Assembly: GCA_049116495.1 (NCBI GenBank)
Contig: JAGDYV010000138.1
Coordinates: forward strand, 1 to 55,069
DNA: 55,069 nucleotides
Origin: CAJQQK01 sp049116495
Lineage (GTDB): Bacteria; Pseudomonadota; Alphaproteobacteria; Rhizobiales; Hyphomicrobiaceae
Direction of reading: 5' to 3'
Below, piece by piece: positions 33,345-41,680 of this stretch (position 1 is the first letter of the stretch; each line of letters begins with the position of its first letter). The notes under the pieces were generated by a model. It worked only from the letters and a program-made list of their open reading frames with translations. It ran no database searches and was not told the origin of the DNA. Made by a program: the position numbers and the translations under genes.

Positions 33345-34319
33345 ATGACCGACTTCCCAAAACCCGACCAACTCACCATCCACTTCGCGCACAGCGCCTA
33401 TCGTCTCGCCGAGCGTTTCGCCCTGCGCCGCCCGGACATCACCCACTTTCAGACCTGGACAGCGGACGAAACACGCGCGCGGATCGGCGATGGTCACGTC
33501 CTCGTCGCCTCCGGGTTCTGGAACAACGATCTGCTCGCCAGCGCCAACGCATTGCAGTTCATCCAGGTTTGCGCGGTCGGCCATGACCAGTTCGATAAGC
33601 CGACCATCGCCGAGCAGGGTATCCGCCTGTGCAATTCGGCAGGTGTCAACGCCAACGCGGTTAGCGATCACGCCTTCGCCCTGCTGCTTGGCCTGACGCG
33701 CCAGGTCCACGTCGCGCGTGGCAATCAGCTCAACCGCCATTGGCGACCGATGATCTCGGACCTCACCAAGCGTGAGGAGGAACTGCCCGGCAAGACCATG
33801 TTGATCTACGGCACCGGCCAGATCGGTGGGCGTATCGCCAGACTCGCCAAGGCGTTCGGCATGACCGTGATCGGCGTGCGCCGTGATGCCAGCAAAACCG
33901 TTGAGCATGTCGATGAGATGCACGCGACCGCCGACTTCGTCTCACTGCTGCCGCGCGCCGATGTCGTCGTGCTTGCCTGTCCGCTGACCGACGAGACGCG
34001 CGGCCTGATGAACGCGACGTCGCTTGCCGCGATGCAGCCTTCCGCCTATCTGATCAACGTCGCACGCGGTGGCTGTGTCGACGAGGCTGCCCTCGTATCA
34101 GCCCTTGAAAACGGCCAGATCGCCGGCGCCGGCATCGACGTCACCGACCCGGAACCACTGCCGGAAACTTCCAAACTTTGGGGCATTGACAACGTCATCC
34201 TGACGCCGCACAGCGGTGGCGAAACCCGCGCCTACGAAGACAACGTCATCGACATCCTGGTCGAAAATCTTGACCGGCTCTGGCGCGGCGACGATGCATT
34301 GCAGCATCGTATCGTGTGA
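33345..34319 (+). CDS. D-2-hydroxyacid dehydrogenase (NAD-dependent)
   Basis: The 324-residue protein has GTGQIGGR (156-163) for NAD binding and the catalytic trio Arg241 (INVARGG), Glu270 (DVTDPEP) and His289 (LTPHSGG). The outer substrate domain is N-terminal. The family reduces 2-ketoacids to D-2-hydroxyacids (glyoxylate/hydroxypyruvate, phosphoglycerate-like). Arg180-Arg181 after the second NAD strand (VIGVRRDA) could favour NADPH over NAD. It is probably co-transcribed with the CoA-transferase and may act on a hydroxy- or keto-acid from that pathway. Confidence 0.9.
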   Translation: MTDFPKPDQLTIHFAHSAYRLAERFALRRPDITHFQTWTADETRARIGDGHVLVASGFWNNDLLASANALQFIQVCAVGHDQFDKPTIAEQGIRLCNSAGVNANAVSDHAFALLLGLTRQVHVARGNQLNRHWRPMISDLTKREEELPGKTMLIYGTGQIGGRIARLAKAFGMTVIGVRRDASKTVEHVDEMHATADFVSLLPRADVVVLACPLTDETRGLMNATSLAAMQPSAYLINVARGGCVDEAALVSALENGQIAGAGIDVTDPEPLPETSKLWGIDNVILTPHSGGETRAYEDNVIDILVENLDRLWRGDDALQHRIV

Positions 34320-34345
34320 TGCGTCTCAGCACGACGCTGCAGCCA

Positions 34346-34391
34346 AAAACACAAACGGCGCCCGGATCGCCAACTGGCTGATCCGGACGCC
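34346..34391 (-). terminator. Rho-independent terminator after the Arg-rich protein gene
   Basis: Twelve-base arms (34357-34368 and 34380-34391) with an 11-base loop. In the minus-strand RNA all positions pair, with one U-G wobble, followed by GUUUGUGUUUUUGG. On the plus strand the same position is a C-A mismatch and no T-run follows, so it serves the leftward gene at 34421. Confidence 0.72.
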
Positions 34392-34420
34392 GCCGCCCTC
34401 AGTCTCAATATAGAATTCCG

Positions 34421-35062
34421 CTAGAAAATCTTCTTGAACGTGCGCCCGATCTTACGGAATGCGCGCTTGATGCCGCGATGTCGCTTGCGCTCAAGGCTGT
34501 GCGCCGAGATGATGCGTCCGTTACAGCGATGAACGCTCAACGCATGCAGGCGTCCTCGGCGGCTGCGAGCACGGACGTCGAAGCGGCGACCGGCCCGATG
34601 AAACGATACAACATCCCAACCCTGACGATGCAGGCGTCGCTTTATGCGACGCGGGCGCATGCAAGAGCGGTCGGCATGGAAGCCACGACGGGCTGCGAAC
34701 CGATCACGACGAAAGTCGCGGCGGGCAAACCGGTCTTCCCGGCGCCAACGTCTGAAGCGATCAAATCTTGGTTCAGCCCGTTCGACGCGATCGCGTGCCT
34801 CGCGGCGAGGCGGCGGCGTGTTGGCTACCTGTCTTGTCGGCGCGCCCTCAGCGTTGCGGTTACCGTTGCGATTGCCGGCCCGGCGACGCTCGCCATTGCG
34901 ACGCCCTTCGCCATTGCGCCGGCCTGCTCGATTGCCGGCGCGTTGCCCGTCGCCGCTTCTCTGCGCCTGTGCTTCACCGCCCAGATTGAGCGCCTGCGTC
35001 GCCGGTAGCACCGTCACCGTGCCCAAAGCCAATGCCGCGCCCAGAATCATGAATTTCTGCAT
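34421..35062 (-). CDS. Secreted Arg-rich hypothetical protein
   Basis: The 213-residue protein starts at ATG 35062 behind AAGGAGGACA, an excellent Shine-Dalgarno. Residues 1-34 form a signal peptide (MQKFMILGAALALGTVTV, with a likely AQA cleavage). A low-complexity stretch of Gly/Arg/Asn repeats (RRNGEGRRNGERRRAGNRNG) and an Arg/Phe/Asp-rich linker follow. The last ~75 residues (SCMRPRRIKRRLHRQGWDVVSFHRAG onward) look folded, with alternating strands, a helix and two cysteines, loosely like a PepSY-type half-domain. The mature protein is very basic, so it may bind nucleic acid, polyanionic surface polymer or membranes in the periplasm. I do not recognise a named family. Confidence 0.7.
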   Translation of the reverse strand: MQKFMILGAALALGTVTVLPATQALNLGGEAQAQRSGDGQRAGNRAGRRNGEGRRNGERRRAGNRNGNRNAEGAPTRQVANTPPPRREARDRVERAEPRFDRFRRWRREDRFARRDFRRDRFAARRGFHADRSCMRPRRIKRRLHRQGWDVVSFHRAGRRFDVRARSRRGRLHALSVHRCNGRIISAHSLERKRHRGIKRAFRKIGRTFKKIF

Positions 35063-35162
35063 CTGATGTCCTCCTTGCCATGTTTGGCACACTGACATCA
35101 GGGCATTGAACGGCGACGTAACGCGTCGTTCAGGTAGCATTCATCAAAGAAACTCGGGAAAT

Positions 35163-36902
35163 TCAATCACCGGTCGAGCTAGTAGACGGGTCGCTAAACC
35201 GTACGGTGCCGCGGCCGGCAGCTTTACACGCGTAGAGCGCCAGATCCGCCCGCCGGATCAGTTCGTCCTGATCAACACCATGCTCAGGCGCCAATGCCAC
35301 ACCGATACTGGTGCCGATTTTGACCGTGTGGCCTTCGATCTCAAACGGCCGATGCAGTTGCTCGATAATCCGGTTGGCGAGCAGTTCCGCGCCGGCCTTG
35401 TCGTCGATGCCGACCTGGATGATGGCGAATTCATCGCCACCGAGGCGCGCTGCTGTATCGGTGTCGCGGATGCTTTCGAGAAGGCGCGCAGCGACCTCCT
35501 GCAACAGCTTGTCGCCAACGGCATGCCCAAGCGTGTCATTGACCGGTTTGAACTTGTCGAGATCCAGATAGAGCAGCGCCATCTTGTTGCCACGCCGGGC
35601 CTGGGCCAGGGCGTTCGCAAATCGGTCGTTGAACAGCAAGCGGTTCGGCAGGTCGGTCAACGCGTCATGGTGTGCCATGTGCGCGACGCGCTCCTGGCTC
35701 CGTCGCCGCTCAGTGACATCCAGATAGGTCGTGATGAAGCCGCTGCCCTCGAGCGGTACGCCGCGCACTTCGAGCACGGAACCGTCGGGTCGAGACCGCT
35801 CATATTCATGGGCCTGCCGGCGCCGCGCCAATTCGATGCGGCTTTCGACGTGTTCTTCCACATTGCCAGGGCCATATTCGCCACGTTTAGCGTTGAAACG
35901 GAAAATATCTTCCAGCGACGGCGGACCGTCCTCGAACAACTCTTCCGGGTAGTCGAGCAATTGCTTTTGCGTTTCATTGCACAGCACCATGTTGAGGTGC
36001 TTGTCAAACAACGAAATCCCACCCGGGAAATTATGCAGCACGGCTTCAATGTGGCGCATCTGCTCCTGGCGTTCCGTGACATCGAGATAGGTCGTCACGA
36101 AACCGCCGTTGGGGAGTGGCGCGCCGCGTACTTCCAGGACGGTTCCGTTCGGGCGCTCACGCTGATAGGTATGCGCCGTCCGTTTGCGGGCAAGTTCCAT
36201 ACGGCGGTTGACGTGCTCGTCGTTGTCACCTGGCCCGTATTCGCCACGTTCGGCATTGAAGCGAAAAATCTCTTCCATTGTCGGAAGGCCATCGGCGAAC
36301 AGGTCATCGGTGTAACCGAGCATCCTCTTTTGCGTCTCGTTGCACAGCACCATGTTGAGGTCCTGGTCGAACAGCGATATGCCACCGGGGAAATTTTCGA
36401 GGACGGCTTCCAGCTGGCGCGTTTGCCTGTGCTGCTCTGTTACATCGACGTGGGTGGTCACGAAACCACCGCCGGCGAGCGGCACACCGCGCACTTCAAC
36501 CACGGTTCCGTTTGGGCGCACGCGCTGGTACTGATGGGCTTCGCACTTCCTGGCGAGCGCCATGCGATGCTCGACCTGATCGTCAACGTTGCCGGGGCCG
36601 TATTCACCGCGCTCCGCGTTGAAGCGGAGCAATTGTTCCAGTGTCGGCTCCCCCTCCGCGAACAGGTCGGCGGGATAGTCGAGCAGTTGCTTTGCCTGAT
36701 CGTTGCACAAGACCAGATTCAGTTCGTGATCGAAAACAGATATGCCGCCTGGAAAGCTGTTCACGACAATTTCGAGCAGTTCGATGCGCTGCAAGCGATT
36801 GACGTGCTCGATCGGATCAACTTGGTCCGGCCGCACGCTCTGAGGCGGCCCTAGTTCCCGGACAGTGACCCCAGTCGGTCTGGATTTCGCATTGCTCGCC
36901 AT
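35163..36902 (-). CDS. Diguanylate cyclase with three tandem PAS domains
   Basis: The 579-residue protein has no membrane helix. Three closely alike PAS_7-type units recur with a 121-residue period: FPGGIS at 50, 171 and 292, each followed by a LN.VLCN segment, FNA.RGEYGPG and a V-T-E end. The GGDEF domain starts near 410 (HHDALTDLPNRLLFNDRF), with the active-site GGDEF at 488-492 and an intact inhibitory site Arg479-x-x-Asp482. It should make c-di-GMP from GTP under product control, with the PAS units sensing a small ligand or redox state. The upstream same-strand neighbour is a PilZ protein, a likely c-di-GMP receptor. Confidence 0.93.
   Translation of the reverse strand: MASNAKSRPTGVTVRELGPPQSVRPDQVDPIEHVNRLQRIELLEIVVNSFPGGISVFDHELNLVLCNDQAKQLLDYPADLFAEGEPTLEQLLRFNAERGEYGPGNVDDQVEHRMALARKCEAHQYQRVRPNGTVVEVRGVPLAGGGFVTTHVDVTEQHRQTRQLEAVLENFPGGISLFDQDLNMVLCNETQKRMLGYTDDLFADGLPTMEEIFRFNAERGEYGPGDNDEHVNRRMELARKRTAHTYQRERPNGTVLEVRGAPLPNGGFVTTYLDVTERQEQMRHIEAVLHNFPGGISLFDKHLNMVLCNETQKQLLDYPEELFEDGPPSLEDIFRFNAKRGEYGPGNVEEHVESRIELARRRQAHEYERSRPDGSVLEVRGVPLEGSGFITTYLDVTERRRSQERVAHMAHHDALTDLPNRLLFNDRFANALAQARRGNKMALLYLDLDKFKPVNDTLGHAVGDKLLQEVAARLLESIRDTDTAARLGGDEFAIIQVGIDDKAGAELLANRIIEQLHRPFEIEGHTVKIGTSIGVALAPEHGVDQDELIRRADLALYACKAAGRGTVRFSDPSTSSTGD
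35665..36755 (-). repeat. Three tandem 363-bp PAS-coding repeats
   Basis: Within the diguanylate cyclase gene the FPGGIS codons recur at 36755, 36392 and 36029, an exact 363-base step. The units share long identical protein stretches (for example NMVLCNETQK in units 2 and 3, FNAERGEYGPG in units 1 and 2), so they come from recent in-frame duplications. Confidence 0.85.
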
Positions 36903-37004
36903 TTATTCTTTTCTCTACCCAAGATCAGCAGACAGAATATCGAGCCAATCTTGAGCGAAGCTGGCCATCGCGCCTATCTATTAGGCAGGCGCCGCCGAGC
37001 GTGC

Positions 37005-37355
37005 CTAACAATTCCGTACCAGGGCTCGGAGGGCCTGACGTCTGGTATTGGCATGGCGCAGCGGCCGCGACGCGCGCCGCGGCAGGCTGAGATATTCAAC
37101 ACCGATCGTGTTTTCTGAGCGAAATGCGACCCTGCAGGCAATCAATCTGTCTTCTTCAGGGAAGATCAGATCGAATGTGTCAGGCGTGTTCACCGCGACA
37201 CGAAACTCCAGGAGCGCACCGTTGTCGCTCTGGTTGGTCATATTGCACTCGATGCCATCCTGATCGGGCCATCGGATAATGCACGGCCTGAAGGTGTTGC
37301 GACGGCCGAAGGCCCGGCGCTCAGCAAAGGCAGCGGGGTCGAATGGTTCGTTCAT
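37005..37355 (-). CDS. PilZ domain-containing protein
   Basis: The 116-residue protein from ATG 37355 (GAAAGG upstream; 37382 is an alternative) is a single PilZ domain. The basic N-terminal motif region is RRAFGRRNTFRP and the second motif is NQSDNGALLEF, a variant of D/NxSxxG. Strands TPDTFDLIFPEEDRLIACRVAFRSENTIGVEYL follow, as in alphaproteobacterial PilZ proteins. PilZ domains bind c-di-GMP with the RxxxR and DxSxxG motifs. The C-terminal tail is Arg-rich (RRASRPLRHANTRRQALRALVRN). It lies 102 bases upstream of the diguanylate cyclase on the same strand. Confidence 0.82.
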   Translation of the reverse strand: MNEPFDPAAFAERRAFGRRNTFRPCIIRWPDQDGIECNMTNQSDNGALLEFRVAVNTPDTFDLIFPEEDRLIACRVAFRSENTIGVEYLSLPRRASRPLRHANTRRQALRALVRNC

Positions 37356-37538
37356 CGCGATGTACCTTTCGAAGTGAGACATATCCCGGCATCATGACGG
37401 CTGCCGTCGATCGTCGCTTCGACGTAATCGAAGCCGGATCGCGGCCGCTAGGTCGCCTGTGGAATGGCAACAGTGAATCATGCCGAGCTTGCATGAACCT
37501 GTACTTTGGCCGTTCAGCGCGCTTGGGAAATCTCCGGT

Positions 37539-38978
37539 CTAGGCCGGTGATGTCTCAAGCTGCTTTTGAATTTCCGGCACATTTGAACATGCATCCGGCA
37601 ACCGGTTCCAGGCATCGAGTGCTGCGATCTTGTAGGCTTCGGCAAGCGTCGGATAATTGAAGGTATTTTCGACGAAATAGTCGAGCGTGCCGTTGAGGTT
37701 CATGACCGCTTGTCCGATGTGCACGAGTTCCGTGGCGCCCTCGCCGACAATGTGCACACCAAGTAGACGCCGGGTTTTCAAGGAAAACAGCAGCTTCATC
37801 ATACCGAAGCGGAGCCCCATGATGTGACCGCGCGAGGTCTCGCGAAATCGCGCAATGCCGACTTCATAGGGAATGTCACGCGCGCGCAATTCCTCCTCGG
37901 ACATGCCGCAGGTTGATATCTCCGGCACCGCGTAAATGCCGTAGGGGAAAAACGCAGGCGGTTCATGGGTGGCGATGCCAAGCGCATGACAAGCCGCGAT
38001 GCGGCCCTGTTCCATCGACGTGGACGCCAGGCTTGGAAAGCCGATCACGTCGCCGGCTGCAAAGATGTGTGGCACCCGCGTTCGAAACGTCTTTGGATCA
38101 ACCGCAATGCGTCCACGGCCGTCTGCTGCAAGACCGACCGTGTCGAGGCCAAGCGTCGTTGTTGTGCCGGAGCGTCCCGCCGCAAACAGAACCATGTCGG
38201 ACCGCACTTCGCGCCCATCACTCGTCGCGGTACGGCAGCCATTTGAGTTCACCGAGATGTCGTCAACCGTGCAACCAAATCTGAGCGCAATGCCACGGTC
38301 GCGCAGATCATGCAGAAACTCGCCGACAATTTCGCGGTCGACAAATTTCAGCACATCCAGCTCGGGATCAATCAGCGTGACCTGCACATCGAGCGCGCTG
38401 AAGATTGTCGCGTACTCGATGCCGATAACGCCTGCACCAATCACGGTCAGACTGCGCGGGACTTCGACAATATCGAGTATTTCGTCGCTATCGAGCACCC
38501 GCCGGCCGTCGAACGGAATGTGCTTAGGCCGATAGGGGCTGGTGCCAACGGCGATCAGGAACCGGTCGGCAACGAAGCTGCGGCGGCTATCGTCATCGCT
38601 CACTTCAATTTCATTCTGACCGACAAATTTGGCCGATCCCTTGAGGGTGTCCACCCGATTGCGCGCAAACTGGTGCTCGAGGATCTCAACCTCATGGTCG
38701 AGCGTCAGGATAAGTCGTCGTCGCAGATCTTGCGCACTGATGTCCTGCTTCACACGGTACGAACGGCCGTAGAATCCGCGCTCGCGCCAACCGGATAGGT
38801 TCATCACGGTTTCGCGCAGCGTCTTGCTCGGTATCGTGCCTGTGTGCACCGACACACCACCGACGCGACGGCCTCGGTCAACAACCAGCACCGTGCGCCC
38901 GGCTTTGGCGGCTTGAACAGCCGCGCGCCGGCCGGCCGGGCCACTGCCAATGATGATCAGGTCATAATCGTGCTTCAT
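37539..38978 (-). CDS. sthA: Soluble pyridine nucleotide transhydrogenase
   Basis: The 479-residue flavoprotein starts at ATG 38978 (MKHDYDLIIIGSGPAG). The dihydrolipoamide-dehydrogenase fold is complete: FAD motif GSGPAGRRAA, NAD motif VIGAGVIGIEYATIF, FAAGRSGTTTTLGLD, IFAAGDVIGFPSLAS. The redox dithiol is absent; the site reads VGGVSVHTGTIPSKTLR, where disulfide reductases have C-x4-C. This is diagnostic of SthA, which transfers hydride between NADPH and NAD+ without a disulfide. E. coli-type SthA keeps one of the two cysteines; here both are gone. The dimerisation domain and C-terminal FNYPTLAEAYKIAALDAWNRL are normal. Confidence 0.93.
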   Translation of the reverse strand: MKHDYDLIIIGSGPAGRRAAVQAAKAGRTVLVVDRGRRVGGVSVHTGTIPSKTLRETVMNLSGWRERGFYGRSYRVKQDISAQDLRRRLILTLDHEVEILEHQFARNRVDTLKGSAKFVGQNEIEVSDDDSRRSFVADRFLIAVGTSPYRPKHIPFDGRRVLDSDEILDIVEVPRSLTVIGAGVIGIEYATIFSALDVQVTLIDPELDVLKFVDREIVGEFLHDLRDRGIALRFGCTVDDISVNSNGCRTATSDGREVRSDMVLFAAGRSGTTTTLGLDTVGLAADGRGRIAVDPKTFRTRVPHIFAAGDVIGFPSLASTSMEQGRIAACHALGIATHEPPAFFPYGIYAVPEISTCGMSEEELRARDIPYEVGIARFRETSRGHIMGLRFGMMKLLFSLKTRRLLGVHIVGEGATELVHIGQAVMNLNGTLDYFVENTFNYPTLAEAYKIAALDAWNRLPDACSNVPEIQKQLETSPA

Positions 38979-39180
38979 GTCTGAGGTTCCAAAACATCGC
39001 ATACGCCGATTCCTACTTGCGCAAGCTTGGTCGGAACTGTCGTCTCAGCAATCCTGGGCATCAGGCGTTGGTTTGGACATGGCGTGGCTGGCCGGCGCCA
39101 TTATCGACGCACTCAACCGGACGCAGTGGTCCGACGCACCGCCCGCCATGTAACGCATGGCCTAATGGCAGGATTGCCCG

Positions 39181-39975
39181 TCAATGGCGCCAAGGCTGTC
39201 CGAAATCACCGAGCGAGAAGTCATTGCCAGGATTGCGGTTTTCGCCGCACACCAGTTCCATCGGCATATCTTGCCAGCCTGCCGCCGCGTTCGGCATGAC
39301 CCGGTACATGCACGACGTCGACGGCATATACCTCAGCGCCAGCCCGGCCCGGCGCCGGCCCGACGTGTTGGCGGCGGAGGCGTGAATGATCCCGATGTCA
39401 TGCAGGGACAGCTGCCCGGCCTTCAGCTCGATCAGCTCGGCGGCGGCTTCATCAACGTCCTTGACCTCAAGTTCGCGGTTGAGCGTCGAGTTCGGATCGT
39501 CGAGCAGGGTATGCTCCAAGGCCTCGCGCTTTTGGCTGCCCGGTATCACTTTCATCGCGCCGTTGCCTTCGTCGACATCATCAAGCGCCACCCAGATCGT
39601 GCAGGACGCCATCGGCGTCACCGGCCAGAACGGACCATCCTGATGCCACGGCACGATACGGCTGCTCTCGGCCGGCTTGCAGAACAGATGCGTAAACAGC
39701 AGGATCAGGTCCGGCCCCATGACGTCCTGCGCCATGGCCAGGATGCGGGGATCGTGAACCAGATCATGAAACGCCGCCTGGCCGCGCACACCGTAAGGTT
39801 TGCCGCGGTTGAGATGCGGATTCATCAACCGGTCGGGCATGATATCCGGGTTGTCTGCGAGCACGGCATCCAATGCCTCACGCAGCCGTTGTACTTCGTC
39901 CTCGTTCAAACGAAAATTCTGCGGGATGACATAACCATCGCGCTGATAGGTCTCGATTTCCTCTGCTGTCAGCAT
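39181..39975 (-). CDS. Phytanoyl-CoA dioxygenase (PhyH)-family oxygenase
   Basis: The 264-residue protein has the PhyH layout: TAEEIETYQRDGYVIPQNF at the N-terminus, iron ligands His111 and Asp113 (VPWHQDG) and His198 (GIIHASAAN), and an Arg (RRRAGLALRY) that binds the 2-oxoglutarate carboxylate. The LSLHDIGIIHASAANTSGRRRAG region is strongly typical. Bacterial PhyH proteins hydroxylate a range of small molecules, for example ectoine, phosphonates and fatty acyl derivatives. The substrate is not clear. The downstream end is near 39181. The aldo/keto reductase lies 38 bases upstream in the same direction, so the two probably share an mRNA. Confidence 0.9.
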   Translation of the reverse strand: MLTAEEIETYQRDGYVIPQNFRLNEDEVQRLREALDAVLADNPDIMPDRLMNPHLNRGKPYGVRGQAAFHDLVHDPRILAMAQDVMGPDLILLFTHLFCKPAESSRIVPWHQDGPFWPVTPMASCTIWVALDDVDEGNGAMKVIPGSQKREALEHTLLDDPNSTLNRELEVKDVDEAAAELIELKAGQLSLHDIGIIHASAANTSGRRRAGLALRYMPSTSCMYRVMPNAAAGWQDMPMELVCGENRNPGNDFSLGDFGQPWRH

Positions 39976-40013
39976 GGCGTCGTATCCTCCGAAATCCTAT
40001 CTCTCGAATGCGC

Positions 40014-40979
40014 CTATTCGCGGCACACCGCGTCGATCTTTTGCATCTCTTCTGGCGCGAGCGGCCCCGCTTCAGCAGCCACAATACACTCCAATAGTTC
40101 AACACGATTCTTGCACCCGAGCACGACCGTGTCGACGCCTTCCATAGTCAGCGCGTAGCGATGCGCCAGCGCCGCCGCCGACATGCCGAACCCTTTCGCC
40201 AGTGCGCGAAACCCGCTCGTGCGATTGAAGTCAACCACCACGCCGTGGTCCGCCGGCAGGTCACGATCAAGCGTATCGGTCAATGCGCCACCCTGTACCG
40301 GCCGGATACCCATCACGCCGGCACCGGCGGCCTTGGTCGCTGCGATCAGTTCACGCGCCCGGCTCGGCCCGGCAAAGTACTGCAACTCGCCGGCTGAATC
40401 GATCGGGTTGGACAAGCACTGCACCACGGCCGGCTTCTGCGTGCCATCGAGCGCACGCAAGATGCAATCGGGAATACCGATGCCAGTCACGCCCCACGCC
40501 CCGATGCGGCCCTGCGCAACGAGCTTCTCGCACGCCGGCACGAAGGCTTCGGCGTACGTCGCCCAGCGCGTCGCAGGCCGATCCGAGTAAGCGCTCGCAT
40601 CGTAGTCGTCGGGGATGATGTTGGAGTGCAGGAAAAACACATCGACCCGGTCCAGCCGCATCCGGGCCAGGCTCTCGTCCAACGAGCGCTCAAGATTATC
40701 GGCAACCTCGCCCGGCGCCGGCGTGCCGAGCCGGTGCTTGGTCGTCACCCGCACACCATCTGGCAACTTGCCCTCGAACGCCGCGCCAACAACGACCTCG
40801 GCCTCGCCATCACCGTAGGCCGGCGCCATATCGAGCAGCGTGATGCCGTGGTCGACGGCGGCGCGCACCGTTGCGATGCACTCATCCTGAGTTGTCGCGC
40901 CCCACAGTTGCCCGACGCCGCCGCCGCCTAAAGTCAGCGCGCTGACGGGCCAAAGCTGTCCGAGTTGACGAGTTTGCAT
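40014..40979 (-). CDS. Aldo/keto reductase
   Basis: The 321-residue protein starts at ATG 40979 with TTGGAGGC seven bases upstream. AKR marks are TLGGGGVGQLWG, the catalytic Asp/Tyr in LLDMAPAYGDGEAE, Lys in TTKHRLG and His in VFFLHSN. The layout resembles L-fucose (D-threo-aldose) dehydrogenase-type AKRs, including WGVTGIG and ALAHRYALTMEGVDTVVLGCKN. It would use NAD(P)H on an aldehyde or sugar lactol. It is transcribed toward the PhyH-type oxygenase, a pairing of hydroxylation and aldehyde/alcohol oxidation that suggests a shared substrate. Confidence 0.9.
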   Translation of the reverse strand: MQTRQLGQLWPVSALTLGGGGVGQLWGATTQDECIATVRAAVDHGITLLDMAPAYGDGEAEVVVGAAFEGKLPDGVRVTTKHRLGTPAPGEVADNLERSLDESLARMRLDRVDVFFLHSNIIPDDYDASAYSDRPATRWATYAEAFVPACEKLVAQGRIGAWGVTGIGIPDCILRALDGTQKPAVVQCLSNPIDSAGELQYFAGPSRARELIAATKAAGAGVMGIRPVQGGALTDTLDRDLPADHGVVVDFNRTSGFRALAKGFGMSAAALAHRYALTMEGVDTVVLGCKNRVELLECIVAAEAGPLAPEEMQKIDAVCRE

Positions 40980-41270
40980 ATGGTGCCTCCAAGGCATTTA
41001 TTTGTGGCCCGCAGCGGGACGCCCTGATCCTCTTGCTCCGCTGCGCAGGACGGCGAAAAAAGACAGCATTCCGCTGACTCGAAGATGAACCCAGAATGAA
41101 CGAGCCAGTCAGTTTTCTTTCAAGCAACGGGTCCTATCCATTGGTTTTCGTAAGCTCGCGCGAACGCGCGCAACGTCCGGAAAAGACATCTTTGAGGATA
41201 ACACGTTTCGGTCAAACATGGCTGGTTCGGTTCCCGCAACCAAAGCCAAAAATATGCTGGTGATTTACTC

Positions 41271-41609
41271 ATGCACAAAACAAGCATCGCTTTCTCGGCA
41301 ATCGTTTTGATGGGCAGCGCCATGGTCGCAACGGCCGCGCCGCTCTCGACAACTGCGCCATCCATCGACCTATCCGCCAACTCCGGCAGCCTGGTTCAAA
41401 AAATCCATGACTGGCACCGCCGTTGCGAATGGGGACCGAGGCGCTTTCATCGTCACATCCCGGGTGTCGGCAACGTCCGCTGCCGCCGTCACCACCGCCG
41501 CTTTCGTCGCCGGGTCAGCCGCTGTGAGGCGTGGCACCATGAATGCCGTTCCCGCTGGGGACGCCGCAGTTGGCGCTTCGACCGCTGCATGGTGCGCCAC
41601 GAATGCTAG
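41271..41609 (+). CDS. Small secreted Arg/His/Cys-rich protein
   Basis: The 112-residue protein has a signal peptide (MHKTSIAFSAIVLMGSAMVATAA). The mature part, about 89 residues, is extremely basic (Arg and His) with six cysteines arranged around CEWG, VRC, SRCEAWHHEC and RCMVRHEC. Even cysteine number and export suggest three disulfides. I recognise the type, common in alphaproteobacteria, but not a function. The base composition matches the host. A strong terminator follows directly at 41627. It is divergent from the aldo/keto reductase with 291 bases between; that gap is partly AT-rich and has no other gene that I can see. Confidence 0.72.
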   Translation: MHKTSIAFSAIVLMGSAMVATAAPLSTTAPSIDLSANSGSLVQKIHDWHRRCEWGPRRFHRHIPGVGNVRCRRHHRRFRRRVSRCEAWHHECRSRWGRRSWRFDRCMVRHEC

Positions 41610-41626
41610 AAACGCGAGGTGGCAGT

Positions 41627-41663
41627 CGGTTGGGCCTGATCTCACGGCCCAACCGCCTTTTCT
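41627..41663 (+). terminator. Rho-independent terminator after the small secreted protein gene
   Basis: A perfect ten-base stem (41627-41636 with 41646-41655, CGGTTGGGCC/GGCCCAACCG), a nine-base loop, then CCTTTTCT. It lies 18 bases after the stop at 41609 and just before the convergent end of the acyl-CoA dehydrogenase gene. Confidence 0.85.
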
Positions 41664-41680
41664 AAAGTTTCAGGATCGCA

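Noticed and set aside
35106..36854. A 582-residue open frame on the plus strand opposite the diguanylate cyclase gene
   Set aside because: It mirrors the PAS repeats of the real gene, has no recognisable motif and lacks a ribosome-binding site; long antisense frames are common in GC-rich DNA.
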